Shown here: one piece after another, positions 1 to 7,531 of the stretch
Layout: the number at the start of each line of letters is the position of its first letter
Position numbering within the stretch: position 1 is the first letter of the stretch
Notes under the pieces: model-generated
Seen by the model: only the letters and a program-made list of their open reading frames with translations
Database searches by the model: none
What the model was told of the DNA's origin: nothing
Assembly (NCBI GenBank): GCA_040403495.1
Contig: JBBAKM010000006.1
Span: 44,102 to 108,101, forward strand
Direction of reading: 5' to 3'
From: JABMMZ01 sp040403495
Lineage (GTDB): Bacteria > Bacteroidota > Bacteroidia > NS11-12g > UBA955
Length of the DNA: 64,000 bases
Translations under genes and position numbers: made by a program

Positions 1-434
1 CTCCAATCAAACAAGTAAAAATAGAAAAAGTAGATTCTGTAACCCTAAAGGTTTTCAACTTGAAAGATGATGTTTATTATGCCATCATTTATTGGCATGA
101 TTTGGATAAAAACAAATCGCAAAAGGCATTTAAACTTGAAGATATTCCTGTTTTACCAAGCGTTAGAAGAGATTTGAGTTTGGTATTGGAAAAACAAGTG
201 AATTTTATTGAAGTTGAGAAAATAATAAAGAAAGCGGGGATTAAGCACTTGATAAACACCAATGTTTTCGACGTTTATCAGGGTAAACCATTAGAATCAA
301 ACCAAAAATCCATGAGTTTGAGTTTTGAGTTTTTTAACAAAGAAAAAACACTAACTGACGAGGAAATAGATCCACAAATGGAATTATTAATGACTCAATT
401 TGAAAATCAATTAAAAGCAATTATTCGAAAATAA
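1..434 (+). CDS. pheT: Phenylalanine--tRNA ligase beta subunit, C-terminal end (partial)
   Basis: The reading frame is open from base 3 and runs in from outside the window, so only the last ~144 residues are seen. They contain the ferredoxin-fold anticodon-binding (FDX-ACB) domain that ends bacterial PheT: the FPSVRRDLSL-type signature appears as LPSVRRDLSLVL, followed by a VFDVYQGKPLE segment, the SMSLSFEF strand and the ending helix. PheT pairs with PheS to charge tRNA-Phe in the cytoplasm. The ATG at 60 is internal, not a start. The next gene follows after 8 bases in the same direction. Confidence 0.95.
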   Translation, partial: PIKQVKIEKVDSVTLKVFNLKDDVYYAIIYWHDLDKNKSQKAFKLEDIPVLPSVRRDLSLVLEKQVNFIEVEKIIKKAGIKHLINTNVFDVYQGKPLESNQKSMSLSFEFFNKEKTLTDEEIDPQMELLMTQFENQLKAIIRK

Positions 435-442
435 TTTAGTTT

Positions 443-754
443 ATGGAAGCGATAATTCAACGTTTGGAAACAATAAAGTCAAAGATTGCATCAATTCACT
501 CGAGCAATAGTGAGTTATCCGCCATTATTAAACAAAAAAATAAAGAAATTGAACGCTTAAAAAAGTTAATTGAAATTCAAAATAACACAATCAAAGAGCA
601 AGAATATAAACTAAAAGTTAAAAGTATTGCAGAACAAGCACTCTCAAATGATGATGAATCCAATCAATCGTTAAAAAAACGTGAATTGAAATTCAAAATT
701 AATGAAATGCTTAAAGAACTAGACAAACTATCTCATTTAATACATCAATCCTAA
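443..754 (+). CDS. Small coiled-coil protein downstream of pheT
   Basis: 103 residues, highly charged (Lys, Glu, Gln), with long heptad-like helices over about residues 1-65 and 75-100 and no signal peptide or membrane span. It sits 8 bp after pheT and its stop codon overlaps the next start (TAATG at 752-756), so it is co-transcribed and probably translationally coupled. In other Bacteroidota a short coiled-coil protein often lies between pheT and zapA, which suggests a cell-division accessory role (ZapB-like), but no zapA follows here. That functional link is inference from gene order. No catalytic motif is visible. Confidence 0.7.
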   Translation: MEAIIQRLETIKSKIASIHSSNSELSAIIKQKNKEIERLKKLIEIQNNTIKEQEYKLKVKSIAEQALSNDDESNQSLKKRELKFKINEMLKELDKLSHLIHQS

Positions 755-1227
755 TGAAACACTTTTCAACACACTCTAAAATCTGGATTTACTTTTCGAG
801 CGTCCCAATTACAGGAGAAAAAAAAGATTTTGTTACTTCAAAACTAGAGCATTTTTGCAAAGATTGGACTGCACACAATCAACAACTTAAATCTGCATTT
901 GATATTATCGATGAACATTTTATAGTGCTGTGTGTAGATGAATCTCAAAATACGGCTACTGGTTGTAGTATTGACAAAAGTGTACATGTTTTAAAAGAAA
1001 TTTCTAACTTTTTGAATGTTAACATTTTCGATAAAATGTTACTTCCCTATCACAATGGAAATGGTATAGAATATTGTCATTTTCAGGACATATCAAACCT
1101 TTATAAAAACAGCACAATCACTGATGATACCCATTTCTATAATTTAACAATCAATTTTTTGTCAGACTTACAAACAGAATTTAAATTACCATTAAAACAA
1201 CATTGGTTGAGTAAACACATTCACTAA
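754..1227 (+). CDS. Conserved Bacteroidota protein of unknown function (often mislabelled ABC transporter ATPase)
   Basis: 157 residues. The pattern SKIWIYFSS...W.AH...LKSAFDI....FIVLCVDE....ATGCSIDKSVH....ISNFLNVNIFDKM resembles a Bacteroidota family that carries the database name ABC transporter ATPase. There is no Walker A, Walker B or ABC signature, so that name is not supported. A conserved Cys (ATGCSID) and several His/Asp residues could bind metal, but this is a guess. No signal peptide or membrane span is seen. It overlaps the coiled-coil gene upstream by one base and is followed after 2 bases by the cytochrome gene, so it belongs to the same operon. Confidence 0.75.
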   Translation: MKHFSTHSKIWIYFSSVPITGEKKDFVTSKLEHFCKDWTAHNQQLKSAFDIIDEHFIVLCVDESQNTATGCSIDKSVHVLKEISNFLNVNIFDKMLLPYHNGNGIEYCHFQDISNLYKNSTITDDTHFYNLTINFLSDLQTEFKLPLKQHWLSKHIH

Positions 1228-1229
1228 CA

Positions 1230-1805
1230 ATGCAATCAAACTACAGAAACTACAATATTTGGTTCAGACTTACCCATTGGTTATTAGCCCTAGGGATTTT
1301 CGTCATCTCTTTAACTATATTTTTGCGATTAAACTGGATGAACAAAGATGTAATGTCCACAATATTGCAAACCGAATTGGCTAAAATTGACATCGTTATT
1401 GAAAAAGATGCAAGCATAAAAATAGCTAAAAAAATAAGAAACGAAATGTGGCAGTGGCATGTTTACGCAGGCTATTTTTTGGTATTTGTATTTTTACTTC
1501 GCTTATTAATGGCAAGTATCGGTAAAATGATTTTTCTTAATCCTTTTCAAGATGGATTAACAATGAAACAAAAGTTTCAAGCTTGGGTTTATCTAAGTTT
1601 TTACTTTCTAATGTTTGTTTCACTCTTAACTGGATTATTGATTGAATTTGGACCTGATGACTTGCATGAAACCATGGAAACTATTCACAAACTGTCTTTG
1701 TATTATTTAATAAGTTTTATTGTTTTACATTTTGGAGGATTATGGATTGCTGAAAAAGTAGAAAAACAGTCTTTGGTTTCAAAAATGATTGCCTCAAAAG
1801 AATAA
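1230..1805 (+). CDS. Cytochrome b561-family membrane protein
   Basis: 191 residues with four predicted membrane spans (about residues 14-32, 75-97, 115-137, 155-172). Histidines in the spans, H16 (LTHW), H77 (WQWHVYAGY), H153 (IHKLS) and H167 (VLHFGG), fit bis-heme b ligation in the cytochrome b561 / Ni-Fe hydrogenase cytochrome b superfamily. The family moves electrons across or along the inner membrane to varied partners; no partner oxidoreductase lies nearby, so the donor and acceptor are unknown. An insertion of about 35 polar residues separates spans 1 and 2. It starts 2 bp after the preceding gene and is followed at 2 bp by a lipoprotein. Confidence 0.85.
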   Translation: MQSNYRNYNIWFRLTHWLLALGIFVISLTIFLRLNWMNKDVMSTILQTELAKIDIVIEKDASIKIAKKIRNEMWQWHVYAGYFLVFVFLLRLLMASIGKMIFLNPFQDGLTMKQKFQAWVYLSFYFLMFVSLLTGLLIEFGPDDLHETMETIHKLSLYYLISFIVLHFGGLWIAEKVEKQSLVSKMIASKE

Positions 1806-1807
1806 AC

Positions 1808-1996
1808 ATGAAAAAAATAATTATACTATCTTTTCTCTTAAATTTTGTGATAACAGCTTGTAATTCAAGCAAGACGACCGAAGAAACAAAAGTAAAAGAC
1901 TCTGTAGAGAATGTCGAAGTTAAGTCTGTAGAAACAATTATACAGAACGAAGATTCGCTAATGGAGGCAAAGAAAAAGGAATTGGGTATCGAATAG
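1808..1996 (+). CDS. Small lipoprotein
   Basis: 62 residues. An N-terminal signal (MKKIIILSFLLNFVITAC) ends in a lipobox with the acceptor Cys at residue 18, followed by a short charged tail rich in Glu, Lys and Val and no recognisable domain. It is the last gene of the pheT-led run, starting 2 bp after the cytochrome b561 gene. The convergent nuclease gene ends 6 bp beyond it. Function unknown. Confidence 0.7.
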   Translation: MKKIIILSFLLNFVITACNSSKTTEETKVKDSVENVEVKSVETIIQNEDSLMEAKKKELGIE

Positions 1997-2001
1997 AATA
2001 A

Positions 2002-3408
2002 TTAAAGTGTAAAAGAATCTTCATAAGCAGGAAGTACAACACTTTCCAATGCTATTTTGTCTTTAAACTTTTGCATACTATTCAAATCTCCATGAACTAA
2101 AAATATCTTTTTCAAGGATTTATAGTCACAATCATTCAAAAATTTCATCAAACCATCTTGGTCAGGATGTGCGCTAAAAACGTCGGTTCTTGCTATTTTG
2201 GCATACACTTGTTTGGGTTTATTATTGATAAACACCATTGGTTTTCCCATCAATAATTCATGACCAAAAGTACCCTCTGCACAAAATCCCGCTATTAATA
2301 TCGTACTGTATGCATCACTGATATGATTTCTGATATGTTCTTGAATTCTTCCACCTTCTACCATCCCGGCTGCAGAAACAATAACCGCTGGCTCGGGAGT
2401 TAAACTTATCAATTCACTGTCTTTAGAGTTTTCAATCACATACAAATTAGGGAAATTGAATAAATCGCCGTGTTCTTTGGTAAACAATTGCGCTTCTTCA
2501 TTGAGGTATTTCTTGTATTTGTCGTACAATCTAGTTGTTTTAATAGCCAAGGGACTATCGGTATAAATCTTAATAGTTTCAGGAAGCAAACCTTTGATAG
2601 ACAATTGCTTTAATGTAAATATAATAGATTGCGTTCTTCCAACACTAAAAGCAGGAATTACCAATTTACCACCATATTTAACACAAGTTGCATTGATGTA
2701 TTCTAACAGTAATGCTTCTGCATCATTGTGAGGTGTGTGCAATCTTCCACCATAAGTACTTTCAGTAACCAGGTAATCTAATCCCGGCATTGGAGTAGGA
2801 TCTTTAACTAATTTAGAATTGTAATTTCCCAAATCACCCGTAAAACCAATAACTTTAGTTTCTCCATTTTCATGAATAGTTAACTTAACAGAAGCCGCCC
2901 CTAAAATATGTCCTGCTTCAAACAGTTCAATTGTTAATTCATTATTTACAATGAATGGTTTATTAAATGCCAAAGCAACCATTGCATCACTCGTTTGATT
3001 GATATGAACTTTTTGGTATAGTGCTTTAGCGTCGCTTTTGGTATTTACTTTTTTGAACTTGTTTTTTTTACCCTTGTGTTTTCTTGTTTCAATTAGCTGA
3101 ACATTCAAAGAATCGAGCAATAAATTGGTGGTAAGTTCAACTGTTGGTTCAGAACAAATTATTTGACCGTTATAACCTTGACTGATTAAATTGGGAATAT
3201 TTCCTGAGTGGTCGATGTGAGAATGGGTTAAAATCAGTAAGTCAATTTCGTTCGGCAAAAAGGGGAAATTTCTATTATTTTTTTCAAAATCATTTCTATT
3301 CTCGTAATCCAAACCACAGTCAATCAAAACCTTGTAACCACTATTAAGCGTTAATAAGTGCATACTTCCGGTTACTTGCTGTGCGGCACCATAAAATGTA
3401 ATATTCAT
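2002..3408 (-). CDS. MBL-fold beta-CASP nuclease (CPSF73/YSH1-like)
   Basis: 468 residues. The metallo-beta-lactamase metal motif THSHIDHSG lies at residues 61-69 (H62, H64, D66, H67). Further metal or fold residues are seen in GHILGAASVKL and GDLGNY. A beta-CASP domain follows with VIPAFSVGRTQ and VSAAGMVEGGR, and the C-terminal RMMBL segment has FSAHPDQDGL and FLVHGD. Relatives are zinc-dependent RNA endo/exonucleases of the CPSF73/Ysh1 type, so a cytoplasmic RNA-processing role is likely; the substrate is unknown. Full length for the family. It is convergent with the small lipoprotein gene. Confidence 0.9.
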   Translation of the reverse strand: MNITFYGAAQQVTGSMHLLTLNSGYKVLIDCGLDYENRNDFEKNNRNFPFLPNEIDLLILTHSHIDHSGNIPNLISQGYNGQIICSEPTVELTTNLLLDSLNVQLIETRKHKGKKNKFKKVNTKSDAKALYQKVHINQTSDAMVALAFNKPFIVNNELTIELFEAGHILGAASVKLTIHENGETKVIGFTGDLGNYNSKLVKDPTPMPGLDYLVTESTYGGRLHTPHNDAEALLLEYINATCVKYGGKLVIPAFSVGRTQSIIFTLKQLSIKGLLPETIKIYTDSPLAIKTTRLYDKYKKYLNEEAQLFTKEHGDLFNFPNLYVIENSKDSELISLTPEPAVIVSAAGMVEGGRIQEHIRNHISDAYSTILIAGFCAEGTFGHELLMGKPMVFINNKPKQVYAKIARTDVFSAHPDQDGLMKFLNDCDYKSLKKIFLVHGDLNSMQKFKDKIALESVVLPAYEDSFTL

Positions 3409-3501
3409 TGTAATTTATTAATAAATGATTTTTCTTAATTCAACGTAAATAAATGTAAAATATAAAACCTAAACATTCGTTGAATTGTTATCAATCATTA
3501 C

Positions 3502-4020
3502 ATGCAAACAAAAGTATTAATAAGAAGTTTAAATTTTGATAAACATTATCAACATTGGTTAGTAAATCAGAAGGAAGAAATTTTGAATATCTTTAATCAA
3601 TTAATGTCAGATGAACTACTTGGAGAAGAAAATGATGGCTTTACAATCTCTAAAACTTCATCACAAACAACCTTGTGCTGGAACGACAATTCCCTCCCAA
3701 TTGATACTTTTAGTTTTTTGATGGATTATTTTTTCACTGTATTAACTCAAAATAAGTATTATAAATACATGAGTGATGAGCGAGTTGAATCCTCAAAATC
3801 AGAAGCATTACTGTCTATTTACAGACATTATTTAAAACCAGATGTTCCATACGAAGAGTCCATTAAAAACAATGCTTTTTTATTATTTGGAAATATTACC
3901 ATTGAACATCGATTTAACAACAATACCAATATGTTGGGAATTACTTGTAATTACTACAGTCAGAAACAGTATGATAGTTTTGAAAAACTGATGGAAATTC
4001 TTTTAAAACAAACAGTTTAA
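3502..4020 (+). CDS. Hypothetical protein
   Basis: 172 residues, not recognised. No signal peptide or membrane span. It is rich in aromatic residues and Asn, with a region of probable helices (about residues 15-35, 70-110) and a C-terminal EHRF...GITCNYYS strand pair. It is divergent from the beta-CASP nuclease gene (93 bp between starts) and followed by the DUF1800 gene after about 107 bp with its own promoter, so it is probably monocistronic. Confidence 0.6.
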   Translation: MQTKVLIRSLNFDKHYQHWLVNQKEEILNIFNQLMSDELLGEENDGFTISKTSSQTTLCWNDNSLPIDTFSFLMDYFFTVLTQNKYYKYMSDERVESSKSEALLSIYRHYLKPDVPYEESIKNNAFLLFGNITIEHRFNNNTNMLGITCNYYSQKQYDSFEKLMEILLKQTV

Positions 4021-4081
4021 TTGACGGTGTGGAAATAATTTTTCACAATTTTCTTTATTATTTAATTTGAATTTATTTATA

Positions 4082-4116
4082 TTTGTTATAAATATACCAT
4101 AAAATAATTATTTTTG
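4082..4116 (+). promoter_or_regulatory. Bacteroidota-type promoter for the DUF1800-DUF1501 pair
   Basis: TATTTTTG at 4109-4116 matches the Bacteroidota -7 consensus TAnnTTTG. A TTTG at 4082-4085 lies 23 bp upstream, at the long end of the usual spacing. The start codon is at 4128, giving a leader of only a few bases. A second -7-like TATATTTG overlaps at 4078-4085. Confidence 0.55.
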
Positions 4117-4127
4117 GAATAACAAAT

Positions 4128-5816
4128 ATGAAAAGACGTTCATTTTTAAACCAAATTGTAAGCGAAAAAAAACCGCCTGTATCTATTCCGGTTGAGCAAT
4201 TTCAAAATCAGAAAATCCCTGACCATTTAGAACTGGGTACAGCATCTGTTGCCCCATATACAGGAACTTGGGATGAAAAAAAACTAAAACATTTATTAAG
4301 AAGGGCCTTATTTGGTTATACAAAAGCTGATTTAGATTTTTTTAAAACCAAATCAATGAGTGATGCTGTGGATTATATAATGGATATTCCAACAACACAA
4401 CCACTCCCTCCTGTGAATGCCTACAATAATCCACGAGAGACAGATCCTAATATTCCCGCAGGCTCTACATGGGTCAATGGGCCTGATGATTTTAATTTTA
4501 TAAGACAAAGAAGAGACTCAATTTACTCTTGGCACATGAAGTTAATCATTAATCCTGACAGGCATATAAGGGAAAAAATGACACTTTTCTTGCACAATCA
4601 TTTTGCGACTGAAACAGAAGAGATTCCCTCTCCTATTATTGCTTACAATCACCATAAACTATTAAGAGAAAATGCTTTAGGAAATTTCAAGGACCTAATT
4701 AAAAAAATTACTATTGATACTTCAATGTTGTTTTATTTAAATGGCTACGTTAATACCAAAACAGCACCTGATGAAAATTATGCAAGAGAATTAATGGAGT
4801 TGTTCACTCTTGGCAAATCGGCTGAAACTCAATATACTGAAGATGATGTTAAGGCTGCAGCAAAGGTTCTTACAGGATGGAGCATTGACATTAATACATT
4901 GGGTTCTTTTTTCAACCCCCAAAAACATGATACAGGTTCAAAAACATTCTCGTCATTTTACAACAATAAAGTAATAAATGGACAAACTGGTGTTAATGGC
5001 GCTAACGAAACAGATGAACTCATCAATATGATTTTCACCAAAGAAGACATTATTGCAAGGTTTATAGTTAGAAAATTATACCGATATTTCGTCTATTATG
5101 TTATTGATTCAAGCATAGAAACCAATGTTATTATTCCTTTAGCTAATTTATTCAAACAAAATTGGGAATTAAAACCTGTGGTTACGGCATTGTTAAAAAG
5201 TGAACATTTTTACGACGATAGAAACATCGGTTGTATGATTAAAAACCCTGTAGATGTGATGTCTTCATTTTGCAAATACTTTAATGCATCTATACCAAAT
5301 TCCACAATAGAACAAGAGTATAGTTCATATTACACGTTATGGGGTGCAATTGCGCTTACTGGTATGAATGTTGGAAATCCACCAAATGTTTCAGGATGGC
5401 CTGCCTATTATCAAACGCCGCAATTTCATCAACTGTGGCTCAACTCAGATACACTTCCCAAACGTATTTTATACACGGTTGCAACGATAGGTAATGGAAT
5501 TGATTTTACAGGCGGTGGAAAAATTACTGCCGATGTTATTGCATTTGCCAAACAATTCCCAAATCCAGAAAACCCAGATGCCTTAATACAAGACACCATC
5601 AATTTACTGTATGCCATGGACCTTTCTACAGAAAGTAAAAATAAACTAAAAGAAAGCACTTTGTTATTTGGTTTAACAGAAAATTTTTACTGGACAAATT
5701 TTTGGAACGACCACATTGCCAATCCAACGGATAATGATAAGAAAAACATAGTCGTTTTTGGATTAACTATGATGTTAAAATATTTACTGGACCTTGCTGA
5801 AAATCAATTGGCTTAA
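4128..5816 (+). CDS. DUF1800 family protein
   Basis: 562 residues. The start of the domain (WDEKKLKHLLRRALFGYTKADLDFF, here cited only in part: LLRRALFGYT at about 57-66) and later motifs NYARELMELFTLG and NPPNVSGWPAY are typical of DUF1800. The family is almost always paired with a DUF1501 protein, as here (12 bp downstream), and its biochemical role is not established. The N-terminus begins MKRRSFLNQ but has no hydrophobic core, so export by a classical signal is not evident, unlike its partner. Likely expressed from the promoter just upstream as a two-gene operon. Confidence 0.85.
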   Translation: MKRRSFLNQIVSEKKPPVSIPVEQFQNQKIPDHLELGTASVAPYTGTWDEKKLKHLLRRALFGYTKADLDFFKTKSMSDAVDYIMDIPTTQPLPPVNAYNNPRETDPNIPAGSTWVNGPDDFNFIRQRRDSIYSWHMKLIINPDRHIREKMTLFLHNHFATETEEIPSPIIAYNHHKLLRENALGNFKDLIKKITIDTSMLFYLNGYVNTKTAPDENYARELMELFTLGKSAETQYTEDDVKAAAKVLTGWSIDINTLGSFFNPQKHDTGSKTFSSFYNNKVINGQTGVNGANETDELINMIFTKEDIIARFIVRKLYRYFVYYVIDSSIETNVIIPLANLFKQNWELKPVVTALLKSEHFYDDRNIGCMIKNPVDVMSSFCKYFNASIPNSTIEQEYSSYYTLWGAIALTGMNVGNPPNVSGWPAYYQTPQFHQLWLNSDTLPKRILYTVATIGNGIDFTGGGKITADVIAFAKQFPNPENPDALIQDTINLLYAMDLSTESKNKLKESTLLFGLTENFYWTNFWNDHIANPTDNDKKNIVVFGLTMMLKYLLDLAENQLA

Positions 5817-5828
5817 AATAAACGAAAC

Positions 5829-7400
5829 ATGAAAAGAAAAGAATTTTTAAAAAAAGCAGCTCTTGCAGGTGTAATGCCTTTTGTAATAGACGGTCTTAGT
5901 TTTAAAACACATGCTGCAACTCCAATGTTGAAAGCTATCGCTAAAGCTTCTGCACAAAATGGTAGAGTGTTTGTATTGATACAACTAAATGGTGGTAATG
6001 ATGGACTAAACACGGTTATTCCTACCGACCAATATTCTAATTTAAGCTCACTCAGAAGTAATGTATTGATTCCAGAATCCAAAGTTTTAAAACTGAATGG
6101 AATTAATGGCACTGGTTTACATCCTTCCCTTGCGGGACTTCAAACGATGTTCAATGAGGGTAAATTAAATATTGTTCAATCTGTAGGGTATCCAAATCCT
6201 AATTTTTCACATTTTAGGTCAACCGATATTTGGCATACAGCAAGTGACAGTAACCAATTCCTTACATCAGGTTGGGCAGGTCGTTACAACCAACACTTAC
6301 ACCCTAACTTTCCCGAAAACTATCCTAACACAGAAAGTCCCGACCCACTAGCTATATCTATAGGTTACACAGTTTCAACCATGTTAATGGGGCAAACCAC
6401 CAACACGGGGATGGCTATTTCTGACCCTAAGTCTTTTTATGAATTAGTGTCAGGAACAGTAGATCCAGCTCCCAATACACCGATGGGACATGAGCTAACT
6501 TATGTAAGACTAATTTTACAACAGACTCAAAGTTATAACACAACTGTAAAAAGTGCAGCCTTAAGTGCCAGCAATAAAGCAACTTATCCTAATAATAATT
6601 TAGCAAATCAGTTGAAAATTGTAGCTAACCTAATTGCGGGTGGATTGACAACCCCAATTTACACAGTTAGTTTGGGCGGATTTGACACACATGCCAATCA
6701 AGTTGCTACAACTGGAGGCAACGAAACGGGAGCGCATGCCAATTTATTAAAAACACTTTCAGACTCTATTTCAGCATTTCAAAAAGATTGTGAATTATTG
6801 GGTGTTGCCGACCGTGTTGCAGGTATGACTTACAGTGAGTTTGGACGACGCATAAAAAGTAATGACAGCAATGGTACAGACCATGGAGCGGCTGCACCTT
6901 TAATTGTTTTTGGAACTCAAGTTAATCCTACGGTATTGGGAAGTAACCCTCAAATACCTAGCAATGTTACTGTTAATGACAATATACCAATGCAATATGA
7001 CTTTAGACAAGTATATGCTAGTGTTTTACAAGATTGGTTTCAAACCAACGCCTCTGTTGTTCAACAAGATGTTTTATTAAAATCTTTCAACACGATTGCT
7101 ATTTTCAAGCAACAAGTAAATGTTAAAGACAAACACAAAATCAGTAGACTTCAACTGTCGCAGAATTACCCTAACCCATTTAAATCAAAAACAACAATTG
7201 ATTTTTATTCTCCGGGAGGTCCTGTTGAGTTAAAACTATACAATCATCAAGGTCAATTGCTATTAACTTTAGTTGATGAATACAAAGAAGAAGGTTTACA
7301 TCATTTTCATTTAGATGGAGAAGGTTTGGCCAATGGAAATTATTATTATCAATTGGTTACACCTATCGGTCAGTTGAGCAAGACTATGATTAAATTGTAG
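5829..7400 (+). CDS. DUF1501 family protein with type IX secretion C-terminal sorting domain
   Basis: 523 residues. The N-terminal signal MKRKEFLKKAALAGVMPFV has the basic and hydrophobic character of an export signal. The DUF1501 core (alkaline phosphatase/sulfatase-like fold) shows LIQLNGGNDGLNTVIP, SHFRSTDIWHTAS, GGFDTHANQ and YSEFGRRIKSN...DHGAAAP. Residues ~437-523 form a T9SS sorting domain: LQLSQNYPNPFKSKTTIDF, then YNHQGQLL and a closing GNYYYQL. The product should be carried over the outer membrane by the Por system and kept on the surface or released. The partner upstream is DUF1800. Activity is unknown. Confidence 0.88.
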   Translation: MKRKEFLKKAALAGVMPFVIDGLSFKTHAATPMLKAIAKASAQNGRVFVLIQLNGGNDGLNTVIPTDQYSNLSSLRSNVLIPESKVLKLNGINGTGLHPSLAGLQTMFNEGKLNIVQSVGYPNPNFSHFRSTDIWHTASDSNQFLTSGWAGRYNQHLHPNFPENYPNTESPDPLAISIGYTVSTMLMGQTTNTGMAISDPKSFYELVSGTVDPAPNTPMGHELTYVRLILQQTQSYNTTVKSAALSASNKATYPNNNLANQLKIVANLIAGGLTTPIYTVSLGGFDTHANQVATTGGNETGAHANLLKTLSDSISAFQKDCELLGVADRVAGMTYSEFGRRIKSNDSNGTDHGAAAPLIVFGTQVNPTVLGSNPQIPSNVTVNDNIPMQYDFRQVYASVLQDWFQTNASVVQQDVLLKSFNTIAIFKQQVNVKDKHKISRLQLSQNYPNPFKSKTTIDFYSPGGPVELKLYNHQGQLLLTLVDEYKEEGLHHFHLDGEGLANGNYYYQLVTPIGQLSKTMIKL

Positions 7401-7531
7401 TCACTACTGAAAATCTGTCTTTATTTGAGAAAGAGATTTTTAACTTTTAAGGTCAAAATGACTTAATAATTGACATTTTTTCAGTGTTTTATTGTGTGGG
7501 TTAATATTTGAGAATTATTAATCAAAAAAGT

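Noticed and set aside
754..1227. ABC transporter ATPase name for the 157-residue protein
   Set aside because: No Walker A, Walker B or signature motif in the sequence; the name is carried over in databases without support.
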